A stretch of DNA of 64,000 nt from CAVVAH01 sp963746175 (GTDB taxonomy: Bacteria; Actinomycetota; Actinomycetes; JACCUZ01), in contig CAVVAH010000008.1 in assembly GCA_963746175.1 (NCBI GenBank), positions 558,001-622,000 on the forward strand. The letters run 5' to 3'. The notes beneath the pieces were generated by a model. The model was given only the letters and a program-made list of their open reading frames with translations. It did no database searches and had not been told where the DNA came from. Shown here piece by piece: positions 20,301-28,427 of this stretch. Position 1 is the stretch's first letter. Each line of letters begins with the position of its first letter. Position numbers and translations under genes: made by a program.

Positions 20301-20609
20301 GCGGCCACGTCCGCGCGGTAGCCCGACACCGTCCCGGACCACGACCGCATCCGTCCCCGCCAGCGCCCGCCGCAGCTTCGACACCCGCAGCTGCAGCGCG
20401 TTCGACGGGTCCGCCGGCAGGTCGCCTCGTCCCACAGCCGGTCGATGAGCGTGCTCGCGGTGACCATCCGCCCCGGTGAGAGCAGCAGCAGCGCCAGCAG
20501 CGCACGCTCGGCCGCCCCCGGCAGCGGCACCGGCCGGTCGCCGGCGGTGATGCCGAGCGGGCCCGAGCAGCCGGAACTCGACATGCATCGTCGCCGGCTC
20601 CGTGGTCAC
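17325..20609 (-). pseudogene. AfsR/SARP-type BTAD regulator with NB-ARC ATPase, frameshifted
   Basis: Conceptually about 1,090 residues. In order: a winged-helix DNA-binding domain (VEFRLLGP..., LLSPGRMVTASTLIDRLWDE), a BTAD domain (VDVEAFVAGV ... ARTRAVLDDELGLEPS), an NB-ARC ATPase with Walker A GPGGAGKT near 19610 and LLLVLDNCEHVVD, then TPR-like repeats to the end. AfsR-type regulators control antibiotic or stress genes. GTG 20609 follows GGGAGGAGG; an internal ATG at 20588 is possible. At least eight frame changes between 20575 and 17500; domain order and codon bias are otherwise normal. Confidence 0.7.
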
Positions 20610-20796
20610 CCTCGGACCTCCTCCCGCTGTCGCTCCCTGGCCCTGACGGTAGAGGCGCCCGCAGCGGCCGTCGTGCGGAACGCGGCAACAAGCCCCGCCT
20701 CCGGCCGCCGAGGCCGCCCTCCGGCCAGCGGTCGGACAGCCCCGGGACAGCCTCCGCGGCCACGGTGACCCAGTGGAACAGCGGAGCGGCGCAGCC

Positions 20797-20825
20797 GGGA
20801 ACCCGGCCGTTTGGCCGGCGCGACC
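20797..20825 (+). promoter_or_regulatory. Promoter-like element, copy D
   Basis: GGGAACC-CGGCCGTTTGGCCGG-CGCGACC; the middle is a perfect CCGGCC-GTTT-GGCCGG palindrome. It lies 69 bases before the 53-residue peptide. The following 45 bases are almost identical to those after copy E. Confidence 0.6.
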
Positions 20826-20893
20826 ACGCCCGCCCGCGCCCACGCTCAGCAGTACCGCCACTGCGCGGATCCACTCCCCGGAAGGAGACCGTG

Positions 20894-21055
20894 ATGACCA
20901 GCCTCAGCCCCGCCGCCCTCACCGCCACCAGCCTGGCCAGCGCGGGCAACAACCTCCCGTGGGTGCCCACCCTCACGACCAGGCGCCGCCGCGCCGTCGA
21001 CGCCCGCCTCGCCCGCTCCCACGCGATGCGCAGCCCGAGCGCCGCAGGAGCCTGA
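20894..21055 (+). CDS. 53-residue peptide of unknown function
   Basis: MTSLSPAALTATSLASAGNN, then an arginine-rich middle (TTRRRRAVDARLARS) and a short tail. ATG 20894 has GGAAGGAGACC 4 bases upstream, the same ribosome-binding site as the 30-residue frame at 4494. It has its own copy of the promoter-like element and is followed by another copy driving the alpha/beta hydrolase. No family recognised. Independent expression signals make it a credible small gene. Confidence 0.5.
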   Translation: MTSLSPAALTATSLASAGNNLPWVPTLTTRRRRAVDARLARSHAMRSPSAAGA

Positions 21056-21079
21056 CCGACGTCCCTCGCAGCCGGAGCC

Positions 21080-21108
21080 GGGAACACGGCCGATTCGCCG
21101 GCGCGACC
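21080..21108 (+). promoter_or_regulatory. Promoter-like element, copy E
   Basis: GGGAACA-CGGCCGATTCGCCGG-CGCGACC, 81 bases before the alpha/beta hydrolase start. Its downstream flank repeats that of copy D, suggesting a duplicated promoter plus leader. Confidence 0.55.
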
Positions 21109-21188
21109 CCGGCCGCCCGCGCCCACGCTCAGCAGTACCGACCACCCCTGCCATCCCGCCGCGCATGCCACCGAGAAGCGAGACCGCG

Positions 21189-22581
21189 ATGACGACCACC
21201 AGCCAGCCGACCAGCCAGGCGCCCACCCAGCCCGCGGGCGGCGCTCGCGCCGCCGCCAGATGCCGGTCACCGTGGCCGTCGTCGCATCCATGCTGGCCGG
21301 GCTCGTGACCGCCCTGCTCCTCGTCCTGGTCGTGTTCGCCGGCGGCACCGAACCCGTCATCACCGGCGCCGCCCTGGTCGGGCTTCGGCTTCCGGCTGGG
21401 CGCTGCTCGGGCTGCTGACCACCCGGTTCACCGCCCAGCCGCAGCGCTGGGCCTACGTGCCCGCCGGCGTCATGGCGACAACCGGCCTCGCGCTGCTCGC
21501 CGTGCGGCCCGGCAACGACGTCCTGACCGGCGCCGGCTGGGTGTGGCCGCCGGCCGCGCTCGCCCTCGCCATCTGGATGGGGCGCGCCATGCGTCGCAGC
21601 ACGACCCGCGGCATCAGGTGGCTCGTCTACCCGGCCATCAGCCTCGTCGTGGTCGCGGCCCTCGGTGGCGGCCTCGCCACCCTCACGCTCGCCGCCGACG
21701 ACACCTTCGACACCGGCAGCTCGATGCCCGGGTCGCTGTACGACGTCGGCGGCCACCGGCTGCATCTCGTCTGCGCCGGCACCGGCAGCCCGACCGTCGT
21801 CCTCGAGAACGGCCTGAACGAGATCTCGTCCCTGTGGGATGCGGTCACCGCGCAGGTGTCCCGCACCACCCGGGTCTGCGCGTACGACCGGCCTGGTCAG
21901 GGCTGGAGCGACGACATCGATCATCGGCAGGACGGCCGCGCTGTCGCTGCTGACCTGCACAAGTTGCTTGCCCGGGCCGGCGAGCACGGCCCGTACGTCC
22001 TCGCCGGCCACTCGTCCGGCGGCACCCTCGCCATGACGTACGCCGCCCGCTACCCCGCGCAGGTCGCCGGCCTGGTGCTGCTCGACTCGTCCAGCCCGGA
22101 CCAGTACACCGACCAGCCCGACTTCGCCGGCACCTGGGCGATGATGCGCCGCGCTCTCCCGGTGATGCCCGCCCTCGCCCGGGTCTCGGCGACCCGTCTC
22201 ATGCCGGCGGACCCGTCGACAGCGCTCTCACCCGCGGCGGCCGCGCAGGTCCGGGCGTTCGCGACCAGCCCCCGCGGCGCCCGCAACATGCGCGACGAGC
22301 TGACCGAGCTCCGCACCGTCTTCACCCAGGCGCAGACCCTCACGACATTCGACCCGAAGCCGCTCGCCGTGGTCACCGCCCGCCAGAATGCCGAGGGCAC
22401 CACGGGGTGGGCCGCCGCGCAGGACCGGATGGCCGAGCTGTCCACGAACAGCGCCCACTGGACCGCGGACACCAGCCACGTCGGACTTATCGCAGACAAG
22501 GCCGCGTCCCAGGACTCGGTCCGCGCCATCACCGCAGTGGTCACCGCCGTCCGCAGCGGCGCACCGGTGAGCTCCCGATGA
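21189..22581 (+). pseudogene. Membrane-anchored alpha/beta hydrolase, two frameshifts near start
   Basis: Conceptually about 463 residues. The N-terminus (about 160 residues) has several hydrophobic helices (VVASMLAGLVTALLLVLVVF; GIRWLVYPAISLVVVAALGG). The hydrolase domain follows with a GQGWSDD oxyanion region, the nucleophile elbow GHSSGG near position 22012, and a C-terminal catalytic His (DTSHVGLI). Frame shifts near 21245 and 21383 separate the first 65 codons; from 21457 on the frame is intact. ATG 21189 follows AGAAGCGAGACCGCG. Its stop overlaps the DJ-1 remnant start (ATGA). Substrate unknown. Confidence 0.7.
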
Positions 22582-22808
22582 GCTCGCCGGCCCGCCGCAT
22601 CCAGGTCGCCGTGGTCCTCAGCGCGTCCGGGACCGTGTTCAGCGACGCGCTCGCCCCCTACGAGGTGATCGCCCGGTCGGCGCGCTTCTCGATCGCCGCC
22701 GTCGCCGCTGAACCGGGCCCGGCGCCCGTCCAGGCCGGCCCCCGAATCACCCTTACGACGGCTTCTCGCGGCCAGCCATGGAGGACTGCACGCCGTCAGT
22801 TGAAATAG
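22578..22808 (+). pseudogene. Truncated DJ-1/PfpI-family protein
   Basis: Only the first 55 or so residues resemble a DJ-1/PfpI (GATase1-like) protein: IQVAVVLSASGTVFSDALAPYEVIA, then FSIAAVAAEPGP. The nucleophile-elbow cysteine and the rest are missing: after about 22745 the sequence changes character and stops at 22806. It overlaps the hydrolase gene by ATGA. This is probably a gene cut by a deletion or insertion; the junction marks the end of the high-G+C block. Confidence 0.6.
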
Positions 22809-22962
22809 TCCCTCGCCCGATCTCCGGGCGGGCCCAACCAGCAGGGGCACCGCGAAAGCGAACATGGCCTCGTCGGCTGCAGCGAGGTCGGATCGGGCTC
22901 AAAGTCCAGCCTCTTGATGACAGTGCGCACTGCCGATCACGCCGTGTCGCTCCGAGCTGGCA

Positions 22963-23361
22963 CTACCGAGCGGTTCCAAAGGCGCCAGCGGATCTTCGAA
23001 GAATGTATGCCGCCGTGTCAGCGCGCGGCTCAATCGCCGTGAGGCGGGCCTCGGCAGTATGCCTCAGCATCGCAATGTCGTTGCCTGGAGTGATCAGACG
23101 GTACCCGAGCCTGATGAAGCGCGGGGCATCGGCAATGTCTGCGCAGTAAACGCCTAGACCGACCCGACGAGACTGAGCGGCCGATGCGATTTCCTCCATG
23201 GCTGCCCACTGCTTTTCCGTCTAGGCCCCGGCCCGGACGCTGGCCCATGGACAGGCCAAGTCGTCTGGCACCACGTACAAGCCGGCGATCCCCGGCGTCG
23301 CAGCGAAGTCACACACACGCGACATTGCGTCGCCCGACTCGATCATCGACCACACCGAGAC
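22963..23361 (-). pseudogene. Remnant of an HpcH/HpaI-type aldolase
   Basis: Reading leftward, the conceptual peptide contains MIESGDAMSRVCDFAATPGI, then AGLYVVPDDLA and, after an in-frame stop at 23221-23223, VGLGVYCADIADAPRFIRLG and YRLITPGNDIAML. These match the C-terminal half of HpcH/HpaI (2-oxo-acid class II) aldolases. The N-terminal half with the active-site Arg/His is absent. Decay is shown by truncation plus a nonsense codon, unlike the frameshift-only genes to the left. Confidence 0.6.
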
Positions 23362-23568
23362 TGATTAATTGGCAATGGCCAGGTCGACGGTGCCGACGTG
23401 GCTTCGGCAGGCACCCGCCAGGGCCGCCTCGAGACAGTTCCCGGACAGGCACCCGACAGTGCGATGACGAACATTCAACTTGTCCGTAACACCCAGTGGA
23501 GAACGGTTCTTACGGCTCTACGGGCTCCGGCCACGACCAACCGCGAACACCCACCCAAAGGCGACAAG

Positions 23569-23835
23569 ATGACCGCCCCCCCGCCGACCACCGTCCCGAA
23601 CTCCCGACCCGCAGGACCGCCGACCAAACACCAACTAGCCGTCATGAGCTGGCTGGCCGTCTTCCCGACCCTCACGATCCTCAACCTGGTTCTCGGTGAC
23701 TGGCTTAGGACACTGACACCCGTCGCGCGCACCTTGGTACTCGCCACCATCGCCGTGCCGATCGTCGTCTACGGCCTGATGCCCCAACTGCAGCGGCTTC
23801 GCACGCAAGTCCTGACCCGCGCGGCAGGCAGCTGA
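23569..23835 (+). CDS. Small two-helix membrane protein (88 aa)
   Basis: An 88-residue protein with a proline-rich cytosolic start (TAPPPTTVPNS) and two membrane helices: LAVMSWLAVFPTLTILNLVL and RTLVLATIAVPIVVYGLMP, ending with a basic tail. The pattern resembles the C-terminal membrane module found in some antibiotic-biosynthesis-monooxygenase proteins and their stand-alone relatives. ATG 23569 follows AAAGGCGACAAG. Codon use is less G/C-biased than the left block. Function unknown. Confidence 0.55.
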   Translation: MTAPPPTTVPNSRPAGPPTKHQLAVMSWLAVFPTLTILNLVLGDWLRTLTPVARTLVLATIAVPIVVYGLMPQLQRLRTQVLTRAAGS

Positions 23836-24075
23836 TCGAACAATCCCCGGTGGATCGTTCGAGCTGACTTCGGCATCTGGCTGATCGCACGCGGGTTCGC
23901 CTCCACCGCGACCGTCGTCCGCTGGCGCGCGAGCACCTGACTGACGAGCGCCGCCCGCAATCAGGTCGTCTGGATGACCTCCGAAATCCTCGTTGAGATC
24001 CGGACGTGGCCTCGACATGTGGACAGGTATGCAAACGAATGCCGGTCGGACCGGCCCCTCAGAGAGAAGAGAACC

Positions 24076-24201
24076 ATGAAAGCGATCGTCCAAGACACCT
24101 ACGGAAACGCGGATGTTCTCGAGCGCCGGAACAGCGACAAGCCCGTGCAGGACACGTACGGCTCCGCCGATGTCCAGACCGCGACGGGAGGCGCACGATG
24201 A
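24076..24201 (+). pseudogene. Stub made of two quinone-oxidoreductase 5' ends
   Basis: A 41-codon frame: MKAIVQDTYGNADVLE, eleven codons, then VQDTYGSADVQT and a short tail. Both halves match the first residues of MDR quinone oxidoreductases (compare MRAVVQDRYGTADVL at 4231 here). The two copies use different codons, so this looks like recombination between two diverged paralogues rather than a fresh duplication. It keeps a ribosome-binding site (AGAGAAGAG) and its stop overlaps the next ATG (ATGA), so it may still act as a leader for the NmrA-like gene. Confidence 0.55.
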
Positions 24202-24884
24202 GGGTCTGCATCGTTGGAGCGTCCGGCAAACTCGGGCAGTACATGGTGCAGCACGCGTTGGATCATGGCTACGAGGTGGTCGGCGTGTGCCGGCAGGAAA
24301 GCGTGGGGAAACTCGGCCGGTTCAAGAGGCGTATCACCGTAATCTCGGGAGCAACGGACGACCCCGAGGTCATCAAGCGCGCAGTCGCGGGGTGCGACGC
24401 GGTGCTCGTCGTGATGACCCCGGTTGGCGTCAACGGGTACTCGACGGGAACGACCCAGGCGGTGCTCGACTACGCACCTCCGGGTGCGCGCCTTGTGTTC
24501 TCGTGTGGGTGGCACATCACCCGCGACGGCCAGGACGTGTACTCGTGGAAGCTCAAGGTGATGGTGAACGTCTTCGGCCGGCTTGCGCGACTCGCTCGAA
24601 AGGTCGACCTCAACGACCAGGTGGAGGCATGCCGGCGGGTGTTTGCCAGCGACACCCGGTGGACAGTCGTGCGCGGCAGCGACCTCGAGGAGGGCGAAAG
24701 CCAGGGCCTGCCCGTGTGGAGCGAGCACGTAGGGGATCCAATCCTGGCGAGCAACCTCACGCGTCGAGTGGACTTTGCCCTGTTCATGGTGGAGGCCCTC
24801 GAGAACGACGAGCTCGTGCACGAGGCCCCGGCGATCGTCGGCCGCGAGACGCCCTCGGCACTCGCCCACGCCGCCAGAGAATGA
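24198..24884 (+). CDS. NmrA-like NAD(P)-binding SDR protein
   Basis: A 228-residue atypical short-chain dehydrogenase. The Rossmann loop is at the start (CIVGASGKLGQYMVQ, GxxGxxG). A WHITRDGQDVYSWKLK segment and a VVRGSDLEEG segment are typical of NmrA/SDR-a5 proteins, which bind NAD(P) as redox sensors or reductases. The catalytic YxxxK is not evident. Translationally coupled by ATGA to the upstream stub. Followed by a DUF4396 gene after 132 bases. Substrate unknown. Confidence 0.75.
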   Translation: MRVCIVGASGKLGQYMVQHALDHGYEVVGVCRQESVGKLGRFKRRITVISGATDDPEVIKRAVAGCDAVLVVMTPVGVNGYSTGTTQAVLDYAPPGARLVFSCGWHITRDGQDVYSWKLKVMVNVFGRLARLARKVDLNDQVEACRRVFASDTRWTVVRGSDLEEGESQGLPVWSEHVGDPILASNLTRRVDFALFMVEALENDELVHEAPAIVGRETPSALAHAARE

Positions 24885-25016
24885 ACTATTCAATGCGCGA
24901 GGGTTCTCCAGAGCGAAAGAACCCCGGACCGCTCACTTCCCCCAAGGCACGCTGAGACATGACCAACGAGCCCGGCACGTTCCCACACCACATCGCCATA
25001 CAAGGAGAGACTGGAC

Positions 25017-25670
25017 ATGAGTGCCGGCCCTGAGTCGCACACCGACCACCACACCGTGGGCGGCCTGAACGCGATGGCCGCGAGCGCCACGCTTCACTGC
25101 CTGACCGGATGCGCCATCGGCGAGATTGCCGGTCTGATGGTCGGCACGGCGGCGGGACTCAGCAATGCGTCAACGATCGCCCTGTCCATCGCGCTGGCGT
25201 TCCTCTTCGGCTACGGCCTGTCCACCCTGCCCCTGCTGAACGCCGGACTTCCCATCCGCACCGCGCTCGGAGTGGTCCTCGCGGCCGACACGCTGTCGAT
25301 CCTGACCATGGAGATCGTCGACAACACAGTCATGGCCGCGATCCCAGGCGCGATGAACGCGGGCCTTGTCAACGTCACGTTCTGGATCGCCATGATGATC
25401 TCGCTGGCGGCCGCCTTCGTCGCCGCCTTCCCGGTGAACCGAATCCTGCTCAAACGGGGGAAGGGTCACGCCCTGACGCACGAGTATCACGGGATGCCGT
25501 CTCAACGGCGCTTCCCCGCCTTCGCTACCTCGACCCTCGTGGCGGCCTTGGTCGCGTTCATGCTCGGCGGCCTCGTGGTGGCAATCGCAGACGAAGCCTC
25601 GGGCGCGAGCACGCCATCACGGCCCGCAAGCACCCACGGAGATGGGCCGGCAAACGTCGAGGCTCGCTAA
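25017..25670 (+). CDS. DUF4396 membrane protein
   Basis: A 217-residue membrane protein. The DUF4396 signature is clear: ATLHCLTGCAIGEIAGLMVG with the His-Cys-x3-Cys motif, AFLFGYGLSTLPLL, and a late conserved TMEIVDN segment followed by an INRILL-type helix (here VNRILLKRGKGH). Five or six membrane helices. DUF4396 proteins are often next to copper or redox genes, but function is unestablished. ATG 25017 follows AAGGAGAGACTGG. A 24-codon frame (ATG at 24959) overlaps the start and could be a leader. Confidence 0.8.
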   Translation: MSAGPESHTDHHTVGGLNAMAASATLHCLTGCAIGEIAGLMVGTAAGLSNASTIALSIALAFLFGYGLSTLPLLNAGLPIRTALGVVLAADTLSILTMEIVDNTVMAAIPGAMNAGLVNVTFWIAMMISLAAAFVAAFPVNRILLKRGKGHALTHEYHGMPSQRRFPAFATSTLVAALVAFMLGGLVVAIADEASGASTPSRPASTHGDGPANVEAR

Positions 25671-25864
25671 CCGATGAGTAGGTGCCGCTCCCGAATGCAC
25701 CAATCTGGCACTACCGATCGGTCGCGGCTGCCGCCCTCCAGCAAGTCCTCGCCGGATAAGGCCATACCTGAGGGCTTAGGCGAGGAAGAGGTGGTCTCTT
25801 CACCCGCGGAGCATCCGCCCGCTACGGTCGCACACTTCCATAGCGAGGTCTGCGGGGGGCTGAA

Positions 25865-28246
25865 ATGGTCGACGACTTGACGTCACGGTCACTGGACTAC
25901 GTCGCTGCCTCCGTACGACTGCGCGCCCCCAGGTGCGCCGTGATTATCCCCGACAACGCCAGGTGGCCGGAAACCACGGCGATGGTTCTTGATCAGTGTT
26001 CGCGCCTTTGGGGAGGCGCAGGCTTCATTCTCGTGCCGCATTCATCGGGAAGCATCGACGACGTCTGGCGACGCATCGCGATGGCGTACGACCCGGATCA
26101 CGTGCTCGTAGCGACAGCGCCGATGGCTGACCTGGCCGAAATGTTCCCCGACGATTTTCGCGTGACCTTGGACGGCCGAGTCCTGACACCGGCCGAGGTC
26201 CGAGAGATGGGCTTCCGGTCGCTACGACCCTTGTCAGGTCAAGATGATGCGGCGCGAATTCAGGTTGCTCTGGCCTGTACCCCGTTCCGCGATCTTCGTC
26301 CTTGGGCCCCGGAAGGCGGGGATCCGCTTTACAGCAAGTCTCGGCTTCCCCATGAGGGGGAGCTCGACTTGAAGGCAGTGAACGTGGGCGGCACTGGATG
26401 GGATGCGCGCTACGACTTTGCAGATGCTGACACAGCTCTCGCGTCGCTTTGGCTCGCCAGCCGACAAGGTCCCATCCGACCTGAGAATGAAGCCCAGGAC
26501 CCGCTCCTTGGCCCAGACCCTGTGGCGCTCAATGACGAAATTCGGCGCCTGTCGTCCCACAACAGCGATGGCATTAGTTGGTACGAGGGCACGGGCTGGA
26601 GGCCAAGCCTTCGGGGTCTGACCCCCCTGCTCGCTTGGCGGGCTCGGGACACGGCATGGCTGGTTCTGGGTGACACATGTTTCGACTTCGCGCTGGGGCA
26701 AGCCCTCAGCCGAATGAGCCATCATGTGGACTGGCTTCCTACCTCTTGGATAGACCCGACATCCCCCTACGTTGGCGCTGCGCGCGCGATCCTGATGCAA
26801 GCACGGTTCCGCGCCGACCGTGGAGATCCGGTGCGAGTGGTCAGCATCTCCGGAGAAGTGGAGCCGCATCTGGCGCGACTCCTTGGACCGGAGTTGTCAG
26901 CCACGGTGGGCGACGAAGCGTGGTTGCGGCCGGCGGGGCTTGACGAAATCAAGGCTACGGAAGGCGGGATCCTTCTAGCCCTCCAGAATGATTTCGATCG
27001 CGACCTCGCGGCGCCGGTCTTCGCCAACGCATCAGGTGACTTGACTCTAGTGAATCCACTGCCCCCCTTGATCCCGGAGACGATTGAGGTCTTTGAGGAG
27101 CCTGCAGTGGACTGGGTCATCGAGCTGGCGTTTTCGGATCACAGCACCCCGAGGGGACGGGGCCTGCCGCCCGATGCTCTCCAGAGTGGCGCGGACGCTT
27201 GGAGGGAGCGAGTCCGCAGCGGGCGGGATGGTCACTGCGTGATGGCTAGTTCTTTCGGATTCGTTCCCGCGGGTGCGACCCCAAGGCAAAGGACGGCTCG
27301 GCCACGCCTAGTGGCGCCCTCACTGAGTTCATGGGTACGCGAGATGGCTGGCGCTTCCGCTCTCCAAGTGCACACGAGCGACGCCGGACATGTCGCCGAG
27401 GTAGCCACTCGCCTTTGGGGATCACGCGAGGCACTCGCGGAAGACCTCTGGCGTCACGGCGAGCTGTTCAGAGAATTCCTGTCAGAGAGCGAGCAAACAA
27501 AGACCCGATACCCAAACCTCGACGGTGTCGTTCTCCGCCGAGACGGCTACCTGTCCTGGCCGGCCATTCGCCGGATGATGCCTGACGACTCAGATGATGA
27601 AGAGGTACGGGCTGGGGTCGACCGCCTCGTCGCACTCGGCGGCCTCCGCCGCGGCCTCATCCTCCGCTGCCCAGATTGTGCGCAAGTGCAATTTTCGACG
27701 CCCCACGATCCGCAGTTCGGCGCGCCGTGTTCCAGGTGTGGGGCGCGAGTACCTGTGAGTCAAGAAACCTGGAAGTTGCCGGTCGCTGAGCCCACTTGGT
27801 ACTACGACCTGCACCCAGTGGTTCGCCGAATGCTTGGCGACCACGGCGATGTACCTCTCCTGGCAGAGCGGCATATTCGCCAGCAGGTTCGAAGGCTCGT
27901 GGGGCTTGCGGAGACTGACATCGTCAGCGAGGGACGGGTCAAGGGTGAAGTCGACATTATCTGTGGAGCCGAGGAACTGGTCGTCGTCGGCGAAGCCAAA
28001 GCGGAACCCACGATGAAGCCTGCAGATGCGACCAAGAAGGCCCGACTGCTACCGCTGGTCGCAAGTGCTTTGCGCGCTGATCTCATCCTGTTGGCGTCGG
28101 GCAGGCAGGGCGATTGGGACGACGCAGTCGTACGGAAACTACAAGACGCGGTCTCTTCCCAGCGCTGGGTCACCGGTTTTCCGCCAGCAATTAGGGTGAT
28201 CAGCGGGCTCAGGTCTGACCAGGTCAAGGACGTGACCCTGACCTAA
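25865..28246 (+). CDS. 793-residue zinc-ribbon/PD-(D/E)xK-like protein, candidate defence gene
   Basis: I do not recognise the whole protein. Residues 20-80 look Rossmann-like (APRCAVIIPDN, then LWGGAGFILVPHSSG). A long middle with no clear motif follows (about 80-560). Residues 602-625 form a zinc ribbon, CPDC...CSRC. At about 695-712 a restriction-endonuclease pattern occurs: E695-V-D697 in a beta strand, then VVVGEAK with E710-x-K712. The protein ends soon after (about residue 793). It stands alone between a DUF4396 gene and an IS element, with lower G+C and less biased third positions than the core genes. A single-gene nuclease-based defence factor is my inference, not shown. Confidence 0.6.
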   Translation: MVDDLTSRSLDYVAASVRLRAPRCAVIIPDNARWPETTAMVLDQCSRLWGGAGFILVPHSSGSIDDVWRRIAMAYDPDHVLVATAPMADLAEMFPDDFRVTLDGRVLTPAEVREMGFRSLRPLSGQDDAARIQVALACTPFRDLRPWAPEGGDPLYSKSRLPHEGELDLKAVNVGGTGWDARYDFADADTALASLWLASRQGPIRPENEAQDPLLGPDPVALNDEIRRLSSHNSDGISWYEGTGWRPSLRGLTPLLAWRARDTAWLVLGDTCFDFALGQALSRMSHHVDWLPTSWIDPTSPYVGAARAILMQARFRADRGDPVRVVSISGEVEPHLARLLGPELSATVGDEAWLRPAGLDEIKATEGGILLALQNDFDRDLAAPVFANASGDLTLVNPLPPLIPETIEVFEEPAVDWVIELAFSDHSTPRGRGLPPDALQSGADAWRERVRSGRDGHCVMASSFGFVPAGATPRQRTARPRLVAPSLSSWVREMAGASALQVHTSDAGHVAEVATRLWGSREALAEDLWRHGELFREFLSESEQTKTRYPNLDGVVLRRDGYLSWPAIRRMMPDDSDDEEVRAGVDRLVALGGLRRGLILRCPDCAQVQFSTPHDPQFGAPCSRCGARVPVSQETWKLPVAEPTWYYDLHPVVRRMLGDHGDVPLLAERHIRQQVRRLVGLAETDIVSEGRVKGEVDIICGAEELVVVGEAKAEPTMKPADATKKARLLPLVASALRADLILLASGRQGDWDDAVVRKLQDAVSSQRWVTGFPPAIRVISGLRSDQVKDVTLT

Positions 28247-28427
28247 CAAGCTGCGCGGATGGCTGGGCGCGCGCACGGAACCGAACATGGCCGTCACTAC
28301 CGTGCGGTTGGCACGGGCACAGATCCGGTCTTGTTCCGCGATGGGCGGCCCGCTGGAGGGAAGCAACAGTGCGCCGCTTCCGGTGGCCTGGCCGAGGACC
28401 GGAACACTGCGACGGACGATGTCCGGC

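Noticed and set aside
22756..22962. Possible gene between the DJ-1 remnant and the aldolase remnant
   Set aside because: No frame has a start signal, coding bias or family similarity.
24959..25033. 24-codon leader overlapping the DUF4396 start
   Set aside because: Weak start signal and no conservation evidence; mentioned only as a possibility in the gene entry.
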